The notes under the pieces are model-generated. The model made no database searches and was not told the DNA's origin. It saw only the letters and a list, made by a program, of their open reading frames with translations. DNA of 64,000 nt from Spirometra erinaceieuropaei (lineage: Eukaryota; Platyhelminthes; Cestoda; Diphyllobothriidea; Diphyllobothriidae), in assembly GCA_902702965.1 (NCBI GenBank), contig CACRXP010000149.1, forward strand, positions 257,768 to 321,767, read 5' to 3'. Below, one piece after another: positions 1-12,000 of this stretch. Both the position numbers and the translations under genes were made by a program. How positions within the stretch are numbered: the first letter of the stretch is position 1; each line of letters starts with the position of its first letter.

Positions 1-1831
1 TGTAGCATTTCAGCTTTTTATAGTCCACTTAATCTGGATGTTCCAATTGAAGACAAATAAGAACGCACACTGTTAGAAAATGTGAATTTATATATACAAG
101 GGAGACGAAGGAAAGGCCATCCGTAAGCATAAATTGGGTAGTGTGCGTGTGTCTATACTCCAATTAAGGACTGAATCTTATGACTCGGCGAGAGACCTTG
201 CGGAGCATGTATTGCAGGGAGGAATATCGGCATAAAATGCGTGTGGGCACTATTTTGGCTATTACGTTAACCATATTCTAGGGCTGCGTAAAAGACTAAT
301 GTCTTTGTGTTTGTGTTTTCTAACGGATAAATATGCTATGCGTAGTATTTTAGGGTATTCTAAAACAGAGTATTCTAGGGTAGTCTTAAAATATCAAGCT
401 GATAACTTATCATTTGAATTGATCATAGCTGTCGCTTTATCTGGCACCTTTTGTGGACGTATAATGCATATATAATTTTTAAAAAGATTATAAAGCCTTC
501 TAAAGCTTTGAAAGGAATTTACCAACCCAGTGATGACGAAAAACGTTTATGGCCATCTATATATCAAATGGAATACGTGCATTTAATCTCAGACGTTTTG
601 GACTGTAGTTATACTTGCGTGCGGATTTGCCGACATGTTAAACAATAAAATAGCAAGACAAATGTAAAAATCAAGGCCACCAATTTCCGGCTTTTCGGAG
701 ATTAATAAAATATTCAGAGGACAAATAAGGAATAGATTATTTTGCGGAAGTCTCTGCCACCTGAAGAAATTTCAATATTTTTCGTGAATTTGGAATCTGG
801 ATTGGGTGCACGCCATAAGTACTATTTTATGCGTTTAGATCACGATTACTGGAAAAATGCCCGCTAGACTGTTCATGCTAAACAAAAGACGTGAAAAGCG
901 GCATTATTTTCAATCTCTAGGAAATGCTGTTAAATAAAACGTGCCTGTTTTTTTTCGGGCCTTTAACATGGGCAGGTACAAAAGAATTCAGCCTCCCCGC
1001 CAATAAATCAAATATAATGAGCTTTACGAAGTTAATTTTTTAAACCAATTCTTTTCAGCCTGCAAAATTTCTGCATCAGATGTTTGTCCCTATCAGAATC
1101 GTAAAAGGGGATTTTCGACATGTCTTTCTGAGCGCTATAATCCAATTCCATTTCGTACTACCAAACGTCAGCTGTTATTATTTAGTTAACACTTTCCTAG
1201 ACATGTGGGGAAGTTAATATTTTTCCTTTTGATTTTAACGCACATAGTACCTTGGTGTTCACATTACGCTGCATCAGTCGTTAAAAGGGTTTAATTACTA
1301 CCAGAAATCTTTTGAAGATAGACGGATGCCTCAAAGTATGCACGGAAAATGAAGACTTTATGCAGTAACCCACAGGTGACTTTATTCGCCTTGTGATAAG
1401 AAGCACTACTACACGCATATTCGGAATATTCACAGGTATTAGACATCCATTTTTACAGACGTAGTCCAAAAGAAACGATACCAAAGGGCTCAAATATATT
1501 GTATATAAGCTCATCAAGTGTAAATATTCATTTGCATATCATTACTAAAGCGGTATTCTCGGCATTTTCACTTTCAAAAAATAAACAAGCTACAGTAGCG
1601 TAAGGTCTTTGAAATGAAGCTTTGCAGACCCTGGCATAGAGAAACTATGGATATTTTAACAAAATACATCAACTTCAGCGTGAAATATTCATTAATTTCC
1701 AAAAGGAATTCAGTAAAATACGTATAATGCATTATTAACCATGTAGTGCTGCCGGTGTGGTGAATCACGAAAGATAGTGCATTATAATTAATTAAGTCAG
1801 CGAACGAATCCGAGCCAACGGCTGCACTTAC
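1..1831. other. AT-rich stretch without a supported gene
   Basis: No reading frame here has both a credible start and coding character. The open frames (for example about 451-648 + and 1281-1517 -) are short and lack convincing splice borders. If the exon candidate at 1832-1889 is real, this stretch is likely intron or flank of the same minus-strand gene. Confidence 0.5.
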
Positions 1832-1889
1832 CTGTCTACTCTCATACTCTAAGTCTTGCAACTTGTCAGAACCCTGATCTTCAGATGAT
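1832..1889 (-). CDS. candidate internal exon (58 nt), minus strand
   Basis: On the minus strand a 58-nt open segment is bounded by an acceptor ending in TACTTTCCAG and a near-perfect donor CAG|GTAAGT. It starts with one base that completes a codon and then reads SSEDQGSDKLQDLEYESRQ, ending in phase 0. The peptide is acidic and hydrophilic. All three features (borders, openness, composition) suggest a real exon of a gene whose other exons I could not place. The product is not recognised. A chance splice-like pair in anonymous DNA remains possible. Confidence 0.4.
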
Positions 1890-3762
1890 CTGGAAAGTAC
1901 CCCACAACACAACCAGGGGGAGAAACAGTCAACGGGAAAGTGCTTCCGTTTATCTTAATGGATGTCGACGGTTCCCACGACCTCCGTGATGGCCGGAAGG
2001 AGTACGTGCCAACGGAAGCAAAAGCCCCTGTTGATGGTTAAGAAGTGGATGGCTTCTAGTCGAATTTTTGACTCAACTTAAGTTCGGTAGATGAGTGAGG
2101 ATCTACATCTATCAAGCCTTAGGCAAATATTTATTCATCCGAGACTGCAAGTATTGGTCCTCAAGGAATGTATGCCTGCGCCTAAAAGGATACTAAGCGA
2201 GGGATAAGCTGCGCTGAGTATTGCATACGTTTATTGCATTTTCGACAACCAGTAACCCCTCCCATATTCTCACCAGTCTATATGCTGCTCTGAAAACCCT
2301 CTAGGAGTCGCATTGCCATGCACTTGTTAGCGGTCTTTCATCCTTTCTAGTTTTATGTTCTGGTTAAGCCTTCTTTCACTGAAAAATTCCAAGTTTAGCG
2401 GTTTGCGTGCTAGAGGGACAGTTCGTTTAATTTTTGATCTTTGCAAAAAATATGGGCCAAATCCAGACTTCCTTTCTTAGCTACCCTTTAACTAACTCTG
2501 ATTCAAACGACGACCGAGTCAGCATGGGATATTTGGTCATTATTGGTGAATAATTGCTGGACAGTCATCCAGTGTTGATATGTTGAATAAGTTTACCTTT
2601 ACCACCCTCTTTGTACTATTTTGGATAGTACACGGTCACATTGATGAACAGAAAAATAAATTAAGACTATGTTTTCCGCACGTCTCTCCTTTATGCAAAG
2701 TATAACGACTCGCATACCGCCATTAAAAGACTGGTATTAAACTTTATTTTTAATACCAGTTGTGGACGTTTGTTGCGTGCATGAGCGTTTTGTGGAACAA
2801 AGTCTATTATGTATAAACAAATTGTGCTTCCACCAGAAAATTACACACGAGTATGTCTTTATTAATATTAGCAGATATTATGGGACTTGTAAGAGAAATG
2901 CTTGGTGGTGGAGTGCTTTGAATTATGTCCCATTTGTCTGTATGTATCTTGAAACTAACTGCATCATTTTAATTAACTTTGCTGTATTAGCCGTTGGCGG
3001 GTTAATGGACACTATCATGGTGAAGATAGTTTCCAAATGGCCTTATACCAACCGCCCCTGCGTAGATGAAATAATATTCCAGATGCCTTTAAATAATGTA
3101 GTATTAAGGTCAGACTGCATGATAAAATATTGCATGCAACTAAAGGCGGTGTGGAGGATTATTGCGCCTCCTTAATTTGGACAAATTGTCGTATCTTTGG
3201 TCATACCATATAAAATGACATAGATAATTGCACTTAGTAATTTAACTGTGGCACATATATATCACGGGTTTGAAATGTCTGCTAACGTTTTTTCCAGAAA
3301 TTTACAGATTCCCTTGATGTCTCCTGATGGTACTAACAAACTACCTTATTCACATTTTAAACAGGGGCTTAAAACATATGTTGACAGATTTAAGCAAACA
3401 TCCAGGCCGTCATGCGAGTGCGCACGAACTCACTAATGATTACGCACAGGTCTCTTCTGAGCGCCGTATCGACCGAGAAGGTTGCAACAGCCGCCACGAG
3501 GCGGAGTCTCATGATGTCAGCGACAGCCCACTCGCACTGCGCTTTCTGTCTTCACAGCCCTACTACGCACTCTAGCAAATGTCTCGCACGCCAGTTTGAG
3601 GGCGAGCTGCTTAACACTTGCCTCGTCACAAATGATATATATATATTTCAAGAATTCGAATCCAAAGTATGATTGCACTGCGATTCACCGCCACTGTTGC
3701 TGCGCCCGTAGCGTCGCTTTCACCTTTAAGTCTGACTCTCTCCCTCAATCTGGTAGCTGGAT
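1890..3762. other. anonymous AT-rich DNA
   Basis: The longest open frame (2762-3175, +) begins at GTG rather than ATG, has no recognisable motif and may be chance openness. Nothing else is supported. The region ends at the start codon of gene 1. Confidence 0.5.
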
Positions 3763-3863
3763 ATGCTGGAATCTAAAGGATTAGGCGCTTTTGTGTTTGG
3801 AATTTGTCTCATTACGCTTGGAACCGTGATGGTTACTCAGCCGGATCTTGTGAAAAATTTAAG
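3763..3863 (+). CDS. gene 1, exon 1: small two-TM protein
   Basis: ATG at 3763 follows an in-frame TAG (3754-3756), so this is the true start if the exon is real. The 101-nt exon reads MLESKGLGAFVFGICLITLG and on to ...DLVKNL, ending in phase 2 at a consensus donor AG|GTAAGT (3864). Residues about 8-26 are strongly hydrophobic (first membrane segment or signal anchor). It joins in frame to exon 2 at 6165, giving an 82-residue protein with two membrane segments. The intron (2,301 bp) holds a Merlin element, a foldback element and a tRNA-derived repeat. I do not recognise the family. Confidence 0.65.
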
Positions 3864-3959
3864 GTAAGTCCATGAGCTTAATTGAAATCACAAGCAGGTA
3901 TTCCTTGACCATTAATGCTATTTTTTAGCGAAACAGCCGGTAGATAGCATACTCAAATA

Positions 3960-4540
3960 GGTAACAGTCGGGAGATGGCACCCAAAAAATAAATCCGTTA
4001 CGGCATACATTCGTATTATGGCAGTTTATTACAAAACAAAATCACTTTTAAATAGGAGAAGTCTGCACAACATGGGACAGGAACAGTTCCCAGGCATCTG
4101 TCAAAGACATGGCGTTGAGGCCAAACCAAAGACTATACTATACTTCGTCTATGTGAGCCCACAAAGCTCCTCCCTCGTGGGGTTTCCTTTTCAGTCTACT
4201 CCAGTATGCCTCAATGGCATTGGTATGCCGTCCTGTGGTAGGATCCTTGAAGTTCTTTGAGTGGTTAACAGAGAAGTGTAGATAACCTTCTGAGGGAAGA
4301 CGAGTATACGCCTTCCACTCGTCCGTTACCACTATACTGCCTTTGGCGACCCATTTTGTAAAAACGGACCGGAGAGCGGGTCATATTCGATCATTCAACT
4401 GTTCAAATAAAGCTTTCCGTCGGCTAGTATCATACATCCCGACCAGCCACCACCCATAAAACCCCTATTACCACCTGTTCCGTAAGATAGGCTGCTTTGG
4501 TTAGGCGGATTTTTTTGGATGCCATCTCCCGATTGTTACC
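3960..4540 (-). mobile_element. Merlin (IS1016-like) DNA transposon, 581 bp relic
   Basis: The element is bounded by terminal inverted repeats starting GGTAACA(A/G)TCGGGAGATGG and continuing to CACCCAAAAAA, with the reverse complement ending at 4540. It is flanked by an 8-bp target duplication, CTCAAATA (3952-3959) and CTCAAATG (4541-4548). Inside, on the minus strand, is a piece of an ISXO2-type (Merlin) transposase. An 8-9 bp duplication is what Merlin elements make. The copy sits in the intron of gene 1 and is too short and broken to be autonomous. Confidence 0.85.
4138..4356 (-). pseudogene. Merlin transposase C-terminal fragment (DDE, ISXO2-like)
   Basis: The frame reads KWVAKGSIVVTDEWKAYTRL, then GYLHFSVNHSKNFKDPTTG, then HTNAIEAYWSRLKRK, and ends at a stop after HIDEV. 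The second catalytic Asp (TDEW), the VNHSKNF block and the catalytic Glu (NAIEAYW) are the hallmark series of the Merlin/IS1016 DDE transposase. The N-terminal half with the first Asp is not in the same frame, so the gene is a relic. A second open piece (4430-4780 region, minus) carries the N-terminal block KAAYLTEQVVIGVLW also seen in the 60.5 kb copy. Confidence 0.85.
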
Positions 4541-4849
4541 CTCAAATGTTTTAAGTCCGTATTCCGAAAAACATTTGTAATTTTCTGAACGGAGTTTGGT
4601 TTTATCCAAGAAAATTAAAAACGCATTGTTAACATATAGACTGAATGTAGTGTGACTGCTCTGGCGGTCGTTTTGTTGAGAATTTTTAAATTTATTTGTT
4701 GTTTTAAATAAGAGCTTGGTTTCGGGAACTGCCTTGACTTCGTGTTTGGACAAATGACACGTAGCCTCGAATATGTCCAAAATACTAGGCCTTTCCTAGA
4801 TTCCTTTTTAAGGCCCTTAGTAACATAAAATCTAGAAACGGGAACCGGA

Positions 4850-5700
4850 CACCTCAAATGTATTTTCGATTCAGAGGGATAGCATGATAGGGCTTGTAGT
4901 ATTATTGACCATTTAGCAGAATCCCATGATATTTCAGCAATATCGGGACGCCGGTTTCTGAACGAGCTTTTTTCCTGCCGCCTTCAAAACTAAACACCTT
5001 ACTTCTACTAGTATAAGTTTTGCCATCGATTTTCGATGCCCCTATAAAGGCAAGTGTATGTTAAAGAAACATGCGCACCAATATTCTTTTTTCCACTCAT
5101 CGATAGTAACGTATGTCCCCTTTAATTTTTATGAGCGACGTTAATAAACGTGGTGAGACGATGTTTTATCAATTGAAATTTTATTGTCTTAAGAGGTCAT
5201 AATTAGAATCTCATTTAAAATCATATGATATTTTCCTCATGTATAACATGCCGAGAATTACTTACGAAATCCTGCTTGGACAGTCAGCTCACTGATCCAG
5301 AATTGACGGTAGGTTTGGCAGCTAAACTTGACTCAGATATAATTAAACTCGCGTCGCTCGACGGGATTTCATAGCTCAGGTGGCTAGAGCGTTGGCTGTA
5401 TTGAAGCCTGCCCTTGCTGTTTTGGGTTTGAATCCCACCGAGGCAACGAGTTTTCCGCAGTTGGGTTACAAAGAATAATTGAAATTTGCCATAACGCCTA
5501 TGAAGTCATAATCTGCCAAAAATAAGTGGAAGAAGAACTATTTTTGCGTGTTTTCTATAAAATGTATTTGTACTTCAAAGGGTATCAAAAATCAATGAAA
5601 AAACTTACACTGCGTAAGTAGTCATTGTTTGCAGTGTGACGCAATGGCAGACGGCTGAAAAGGAGATCGTGAAAAGGCTTGACGTGGGTCACATTCTTTG
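4850..5700. repeat. foldback element relic, interrupted by a SINE
   Basis: The left arm (about 4850-5100) contains the family block GGACGCCGGTTTCTGAACGAGC and CATCGATTTTCGATGCCC. The right arm (about 5520-5700) contains the inverse, AAAATCAATGAAAAAAC followed by AAGTAGTCATT. Both match arms of the better preserved copies at 41.2, 49.9 and 59.9 kb. A tRNA-derived repeat (5299-5470) lies between the arms. Ends are eroded, so the borders are approximate. Confidence 0.55.
5299..5470 (+). repeat. tRNA-derived SINE-like repeat, copy 1
   Basis: The core resembles a tRNA: an A box (TAGCTCAGGTGG, 5372-5383) and a B box (GGGTTTGAATCCC, 5424-5436), about 80 nt overall. It is flanked upstream by TTAAACTCGCGTCG and downstream by GAGTTTTCCGCAGTTGGGT, both shared with copies 2 and 3. 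The shared flanks show that the repeat unit is larger than the tRNA and is not simply a tRNA gene. Confidence 0.7.
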
Positions 5701-6164
5701 GGATTATGCCGCATGATGATTCGTATCTAAACCCTACTGAAGTGAATTTTTCAAATTGAAACAACTTCAAAATTTCGGCCAAAATGTCGTGCCAAAGCAC
5801 GTCCATTCTACGTATTCACCTGATTAAACGTTAACTGGTGAAACAAGGGGTGGGCTTGATTTAAAGGCCCCAAAATGTTCGCATAAATGGTACGCAGTTT
5901 CCGGTATTTAACGGAAGAAAGGGGTTTACTGACGGAATTTCATGATGCCTTAATCAGGGCTGTATTCAAGGAGACCAATAGTTTGACATGCATAATCTTC
6001 GCAATAATTTTTATTTATGGACACCTCGTCCTCACTGTACTTGCATGCTGATACATTTAAATTAATAGAAAGATTTACACCGATTAATCATTTTTAATTA
6101 ATCGCCTTAATGATGCTTGCAAAATTATCAAACAATTTTGTAACTCTTACGCATTATTTTACAG

Positions 6165-6312
6165 GTCGAATATTGGACAATCAGCTAAATCATTATTTCT
6201 TGCAATGGGAATATTTATGGTTTTAAATGCCGCATTCGTTTACTTCTATATAACGAGACGTCACATAGAAGAGGCCGTCAAAGCCGCCGAGGCTGCTGCA
6301 AGGCATGAGTGA
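6165..6312 (+). CDS. gene 1, exon 2 (terminal)
   Basis: The acceptor CATTATTTTACAG (ending 6164) is followed by a 148-nt exon whose first base completes the split Arg codon left by exon 1. It reads SNIGQSAKSLFLAMGIFMVL, NAAFVYFYITRRHIEEAVKA and AEAAARHE, then TGA at 6310-6312. A second hydrophobic segment (about residues 41-60 of the protein) is followed by a basic patch (TRRH) and an Ala/Glu-rich helix, so the C terminus is probably cytosolic. An AATAAA lies 32 nt past the stop. The total of 249 coding nt is an exact number of codons across the splice, which is the main support for the model. Confidence 0.65.
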
Positions 6313-8199
6313 AATGTTCCAATTCTGAAAAAAGGTTTTATCAAATAAATTTTTGGCTACTGCCAGACGCAGAATTTTTGTACATGCAACGGTAACGTTT
6401 GGGGATTTCCTGCCATTTAAAATGGTTTTATATACCATTCTACGCCATGCATACATGGACAAAAATCGCGCCGCCAAGACTTCATAAACAGCTACGCCCC
6501 AAGTACTCACGAACATTTATTACCAGCTTGTTTTGGTGTCATATATGAAGGTTTTTGGAGGAAAACTGATTGGCATTGAAAAAGACAACAGGAGGACAAT
6601 TTTAAAACTGCGGTATTGTGTCCGAAATTGCAGTTAGTAGTTGCCACTGCAACTGAAACTATAAAGATTTTAATTGCGGTTCCACCGTCGTGACTGACGA
6701 TCTTCAGTGTGTGCAGGCACGGCGACTCCCGTGCGATATCTATTATAGTGATTGTAAACTTTCGCAGGATCTACCTTTTTGTCATTCTCACCTACCTGGA
6801 TTCATTGTCATGATATAGTCTAGAAGACAGGAGATGGAAGTACGCAGGTGACTGGCACGACATGACTCACACCTAGGCGAACCATCACACCCTGGTCCAC
6901 GAAAAAACACTTGACCAGGACTTTAAAAAATAGCGTCATTTGCGACGACTGGCGCAGCCGGAGCCACCCCTCGGCGTACCACCACACTTGCCTCAGATCC
7001 AACTTTGTGGGGAGTGCCATATAGACCACATTTTGGAGGAACCATTGCAGCCTGACCTTCAGACCACCCTACTTAAGCACACACCGGGCTGACTGAGACG
7101 TCCAGGTAATTCCTTCAGTCGACTTTCAATATACCTTGATAGCCCCAAGCGCGTCAAACAGTTTGCTGTGGAAAAAATCTAATAAGACCTTGATCTCACT
7201 CTCTATTCCTATTCCCAACCTCCAGCCAGTGTCCGAGCCAGTCAGTTGTCTTGTGCGTGGAATGGGAGAAAACTTTCAAAATCCTACGCCTGACACTGTC
7301 AAGTTTCGGAACTTTTGAATAAAATAGTTTCAGTGTAATCTCTGCAGAATACGTATGAGATCGGAATCAAGCCCTATCCTGCGTCCTCCTACAAAAGATG
7401 TATTTACTTCATGTCTTAAAAACCTTCGGCGGTAGGGTAACTGATGGAATTTTTATGACATCGCATTCAACGCACACTACAAGGAAAAGAACATATGGTT
7501 GAGACTCTTTGTTTTTAGAAGGGTTTTGCGAAGAGAGCATATGACAAAAACCGATATTTCTATTTCCAAAATTTCGAGTAGCATACAATGAAGTTTCGTT
7601 CATCTATGGAACAAGCTTTTACCATATTTGGCCCAATCATTTACATATGTAGACAGCCCATTAACCAAGCCATTCTTCTGTTAGGACGGGTTACTGCCAC
7701 TTTTGGAAAGCAGTGGATCGGGTCAGAGTCCATGACTGCGGCTTCCTTCGGGGTCCAATGAACGGCCTAATCGTGTCAAGTGTCGCAAGCCTAAGAGGCC
7801 TATAATTGTTGAATTGGAATATGTACTGTATCCAAATATGCAGAATTTGGCTACGTCCAACGGATATCCGGTTGCTCAAAATGAGACGCAATAGAGGAGA
7901 CTTCATTCTCTTGATTGCATTTTATTATCCAGATTTCGCCAACACCTCGAAGCCAAGCACACAGACTCCCTTTGGCACAAGTGCAGGCATAAGGTTCTTG
8001 GCGGAAATATCTCTTGAAGTGGGTTGCAAATCGTACCACAATAAGTGCATATGTTAGCCGCGTTAATCCAGGGTTGCGTGAAGAATATGAAGAACAAAGT
8101 CAAAAAGGAGTCATTTGCGACAACAAGCGTATTACAACAGATGTGCTATCTCATGAAATATTGACAGAAATTATGAAGTTTGTGGTCGACTCCATGCGA
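6313..8199. other. anonymous DNA with one micro-exon-like segment
   Basis: No supported gene. A 24-nt segment at 6796-6819 (minus) has an acceptor with a pyrimidine tract and a CAG|GTAGGT donor (see findings). Open frames at 7691-8208 overlap on both strands without recognisable motifs. Confidence 0.5.
6344..6349 (+). terminator. poly(A) signal of gene 1
   Basis: AATAAA lies 32 nt after the stop codon of gene 1 in an AT-rich context, the usual position for a compact 3' UTR. Confidence 0.5.
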
Positions 8200-9070
8200 T
8201 TACGATAATAGGATTGTAACACTAATTATCGTGCAGCATCATGCAAGCATACTGCAGTCAAGTCAGGATGCCGACTTACGAACAAGCTTCTTATCGACTG
8301 CTTTTATAAATTATATTCCGTAAGGCGACTACGTAGAAGGCATACGATTTGCCATTGTTTTTGGTGTCATAAAAAATTTAAAAATACATTTCAAATAAAT
8401 ATGTCCACAAATATTTTTGCGCATTTAGTAGCAAGTCTCATCTATTTCAAAATTTATATCTTAAGAAAAAGTACTACTCAGTTTATAAGATGTTTCTAGT
8501 GATGGAATTTGTCAAGACTATGAAATGTCTAATCGTATGGCATCAAATCAGCACATTTACCAATGATGCTTATAGGGTAAACAACGCGGTCCACATTCAA
8601 TACAAAACGTTAAGAGTCCAACATGACTTTTCCCTAGTAGCAAAAGGAAATGTGTAATTTCTCTTTCACGACTCGTAGTTTTGAAACCCTGAATAAGAAT
8701 GTAACGGCAGACCGGGTCCAAGGTTATTCAGGAACTGGAAAAGTGTTTTGAAACACACATATATTCTACTTTCAAATATGAACTTTAAATAGACGAGATT
8801 CGGTACCAAATGCGCAAGAATATTTTTTGTCATATTTTCTGCAATATATATTTGAAATTTTTATGGCATCAAAAACAATGGCGAAATTGTGTGCCCTCTA
8901 CGCGGTCACTTTAAGGAATATAATTTATGGAGGCAATTGATAAGAAATTTGTACATAAGTCGGCATCATGACTTGACTGGAATATGTCAACATTATGCTG
9001 CACGATAACTAGTGTTACAGCCGTATTAGCGCAATCGTTTGAGGTCAAAATCAAATTTCAGAATTTCCAT
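8200..9070. repeat. foldback element relic (divergent subfamily)
   Basis: Left arm about 8205-8480 and right arm about 8800-9040 are inverse copies: TAACACTAATTATCGTGCAG on the left matches CTGCACGATAACTAGTGTTA on the right, and GGATGCCGACTTACG on the left matches TAAGTCGGCATCATG on the right. The overall plan matches the 990-bp foldback family, but the sequence is diverged and the outer termini are unclear. Confidence 0.6.
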
Positions 9071-12000
9071 TAAAATTTGGCGGGAATTGAGGTCCGGTGG
9101 CGGTGAAGAGTAGAAGAGAGGTAGGAGAAACAAGGATGCAATCAATACATTCGAACGTACGCATTTGGGGATTTTGGGAGTGCGCTTTTACAATAAAAAG
9201 TTTCGTAAAGTACCATTTGATTTTTCCAGGAGTTAGTGGACATTAATATTTGAAAGCCGAAATCTGAACTTTCTTATATTCGTCATACTGATATACTATA
9301 TTCTAAATTGCATGCACCTTTGGCACCTTTAAAATACATCAAAGAATTTTTAATGTCGTATAGGTTTAATAATCCCTTCTAATTATCACTTATAGCATTC
9401 TGGTCAATGGTTAAACATCAGATAAATGATATTTTCTTGTGACATAGCTTTTCGCAAAGAGCTTTGCTAGTATTTCAGGACCATAAAATGCATGTGGCAG
9501 AGATTAGCCTTCAGAAAATTTCCAGTCTTGCCATTTTTTGAAAGGAAATGGGTTTTTACTGGGAATGCAGTTCAAGAATTGTAAGACTGAGGCTAGATTT
9601 GACAGATAAACACGCGCATCGTCGCCAAAACAAATATTTACTGGAACTTCGAGGACCTTGATGTGTTTTCTTTGCAAGTGGCTTGTTCAGCAAGTTTTCC
9701 TGAACATTTTTAGATGCATGAATAAACAGGCAAAAAAAGACTTGGTAATCTTGATTATTATTTAATTTTCGCTGCTGTCTGGAAAAAAGGAACACTGTTC
9801 GGCAACAAATTCATGGCTAGGTGAGCACCCGTCACGCCCAAAATGCCTCTCGATTGAGAGATTTAAATACAGAACAGAAACATTCGTTTTTATGGAAAGC
9901 CAAAACCAAAACGGATGGGAGGTTTGAAACGGTTGAAATGTCGGTCGGCATTAAGTCAGCCGAATAAAAGCCTTGAGGATGCATGAGTAGGCGCAGTGCG
10001 AACCTGGGCCAGCTTCAGTGGAAAATGCTTTGCATAAAAGAGAGGAAGCCCAATCTGACAGCACATAACGCCTTCAATTCATTCAAAAACAGGTTTGCCA
10101 TGCGGAAATCAAATTATTTTCCTTTTCGACATAACCTATGTCCATGCATGCACTAGGTAACTCTTTACACACTAGATAAAAGGGCTCTTATGCGGCTGTC
10201 GCAGCGTCTAAAACATGCGTCGTCAGCATTTGCTGTTCACTAGCTTATCCCAAAAGTAGATATGTTTGGAAAACATGGGACACCGGAGGTCCTGAAAGGC
10301 CATAAATCTAAGAATTATCCCAATGAGGAACAAAATTCCTGCATGGAAATCTGTTGGCGTCCGGATTGGTGGCTTTTCGAATTAATATGCTACATAAATT
10401 TTTCTTGATTATTTAACGCGTTAATGTCCTGCAGAAAAATACACAGGAAGCGCATTTCTTGCAGCCATTTAATACCATTCAATGAATCTATCGATATTAT
10501 AACGTGAGGGAGTATTAAAACTTCAAGTGGTCTGTAATTATGATCTGTTAGGGAATGGAAGCGTTTATTGCGGAATTCCCGAATACCACCCTGCACTTTC
10601 ATAACTATTGTACTGTTCTTCGAGTTCGGGAGCAGTCTGTATATAGGCATGCGGGTTTATTTGAAGGTACTCCTTGGAGAATTCATAGTACGCAAATGGG
10701 AGATTCTAAAGACAAGGTAGAATCAAACCGTAGAGTAATATAAAGGTATTAGTAAATAGTAAAAAAACTGACTACTCGTTCCGTTCAAGTAGCAAGTTAT
10801 AAATTGCTCGGCCACCCCTGCCAACATTTGCTGAAACTTAAAAAGAAAACTCAACGGGATCCAAGCAGTGGTTTCGTTTTAGCTTGAATCGGTGAAAATG
10901 AAGGGGAATCAATAAATCGAAGGCCATCATGTCGCCAGGTAGAAATTAACCCGACATTATCCTTCTTGCTGACCACATCTCGTCAGCACCCTGTTAAACT
11001 AATTTTTTTTAAAGTCTTAGGTAAGGTTGTTAGATGTTTGATAAAATTCGTGAATTCAGGCAAATAGTAAGAGTTTAGTCGGCGGGAGCGAATTTTGTTA
11101 TGCACAATGAATTGAGGCGAAGTCGTCACAAAGCATTCCCCGTAGAAACTTGTGATACACAATTCCAGTCGTAACACTAATGTCCAGATGAATGTTTGAA
11201 AGATAACGTTTTTTTAAAATAAACTGTTTTCTGCCACAATAAGTGAAAATCTATCTAAATTAGTTGACTGACAAAGTTTTCCCACCTGCTTAGAGCAGGT
11301 GGGACTACTACTAGGGAAAAGTCATGTTGGACTGAATGAGGATCTTTGCTTCTGGTTGTCCAACGCTAAATTCAAATAAAACAATGTGCGGTAACGTGTC
11401 TCAGTCAGAAATAGGCAGATAGGATGGGTTAATCATCTGCAAGGCATGGTAGAGCAAGGAATGCAAGGAAAGGACGCAAAAGAATTGAATGACATATTCT
11501 GGTTTGGCCGGCACGAATAGCCAAGTTGGTGCGAACCTAAATCACAACCCAAGCATGTCTTTGAGTATTCTGGACCTTAGATAAACCGACAGATGTTTTT
11601 AAAGTATCTAATAATAACCTAAATGAAAGTAACTATTCCGCCCCTTCTGGCCGAATGACTACCAAGCAACGCGGAAACAGCATACATAACATCTTCAGTA
11701 GACAAGTAAGCTCCATTTCCATGTGACTTCTTGGTGTTTCATCCGGTGATCTGGGCATTCTTTCCAGTCGGTATGCAATAAGAAATGTCGGTTTTCCTTC
11801 ATCGGTACTGGCATTCTGTGGGCTATAGAGTAGATTTCAGTCGTACATATGTGTTCCGTTATTAGCTGCGGCTTTGCATTGAGCAACTGATAATTTATTG
11901 GCATCTACTGATTCGTAGGCCACTTAACTAATAAGAAGGTGCGCATCGTCGACTGATAGCGTGCACCCACACGCCTGTTTTGAGGGTTTCCCGATTCGGC

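Noticed and set aside
2762..3175. 137-codon plus-strand frame
   Set aside because: No ATG at its start, no motif, no splice borders; kept only as a note.
6316..6516. Minus-strand frame with STWGVAVYEVLAARFLS, reminiscent of a protein kinase subdomain IX
   Set aside because: Single block only, no HRD or DFG motif nearby, and it partly overlaps the 3' end of gene 1 on the other strand. Likely chance.
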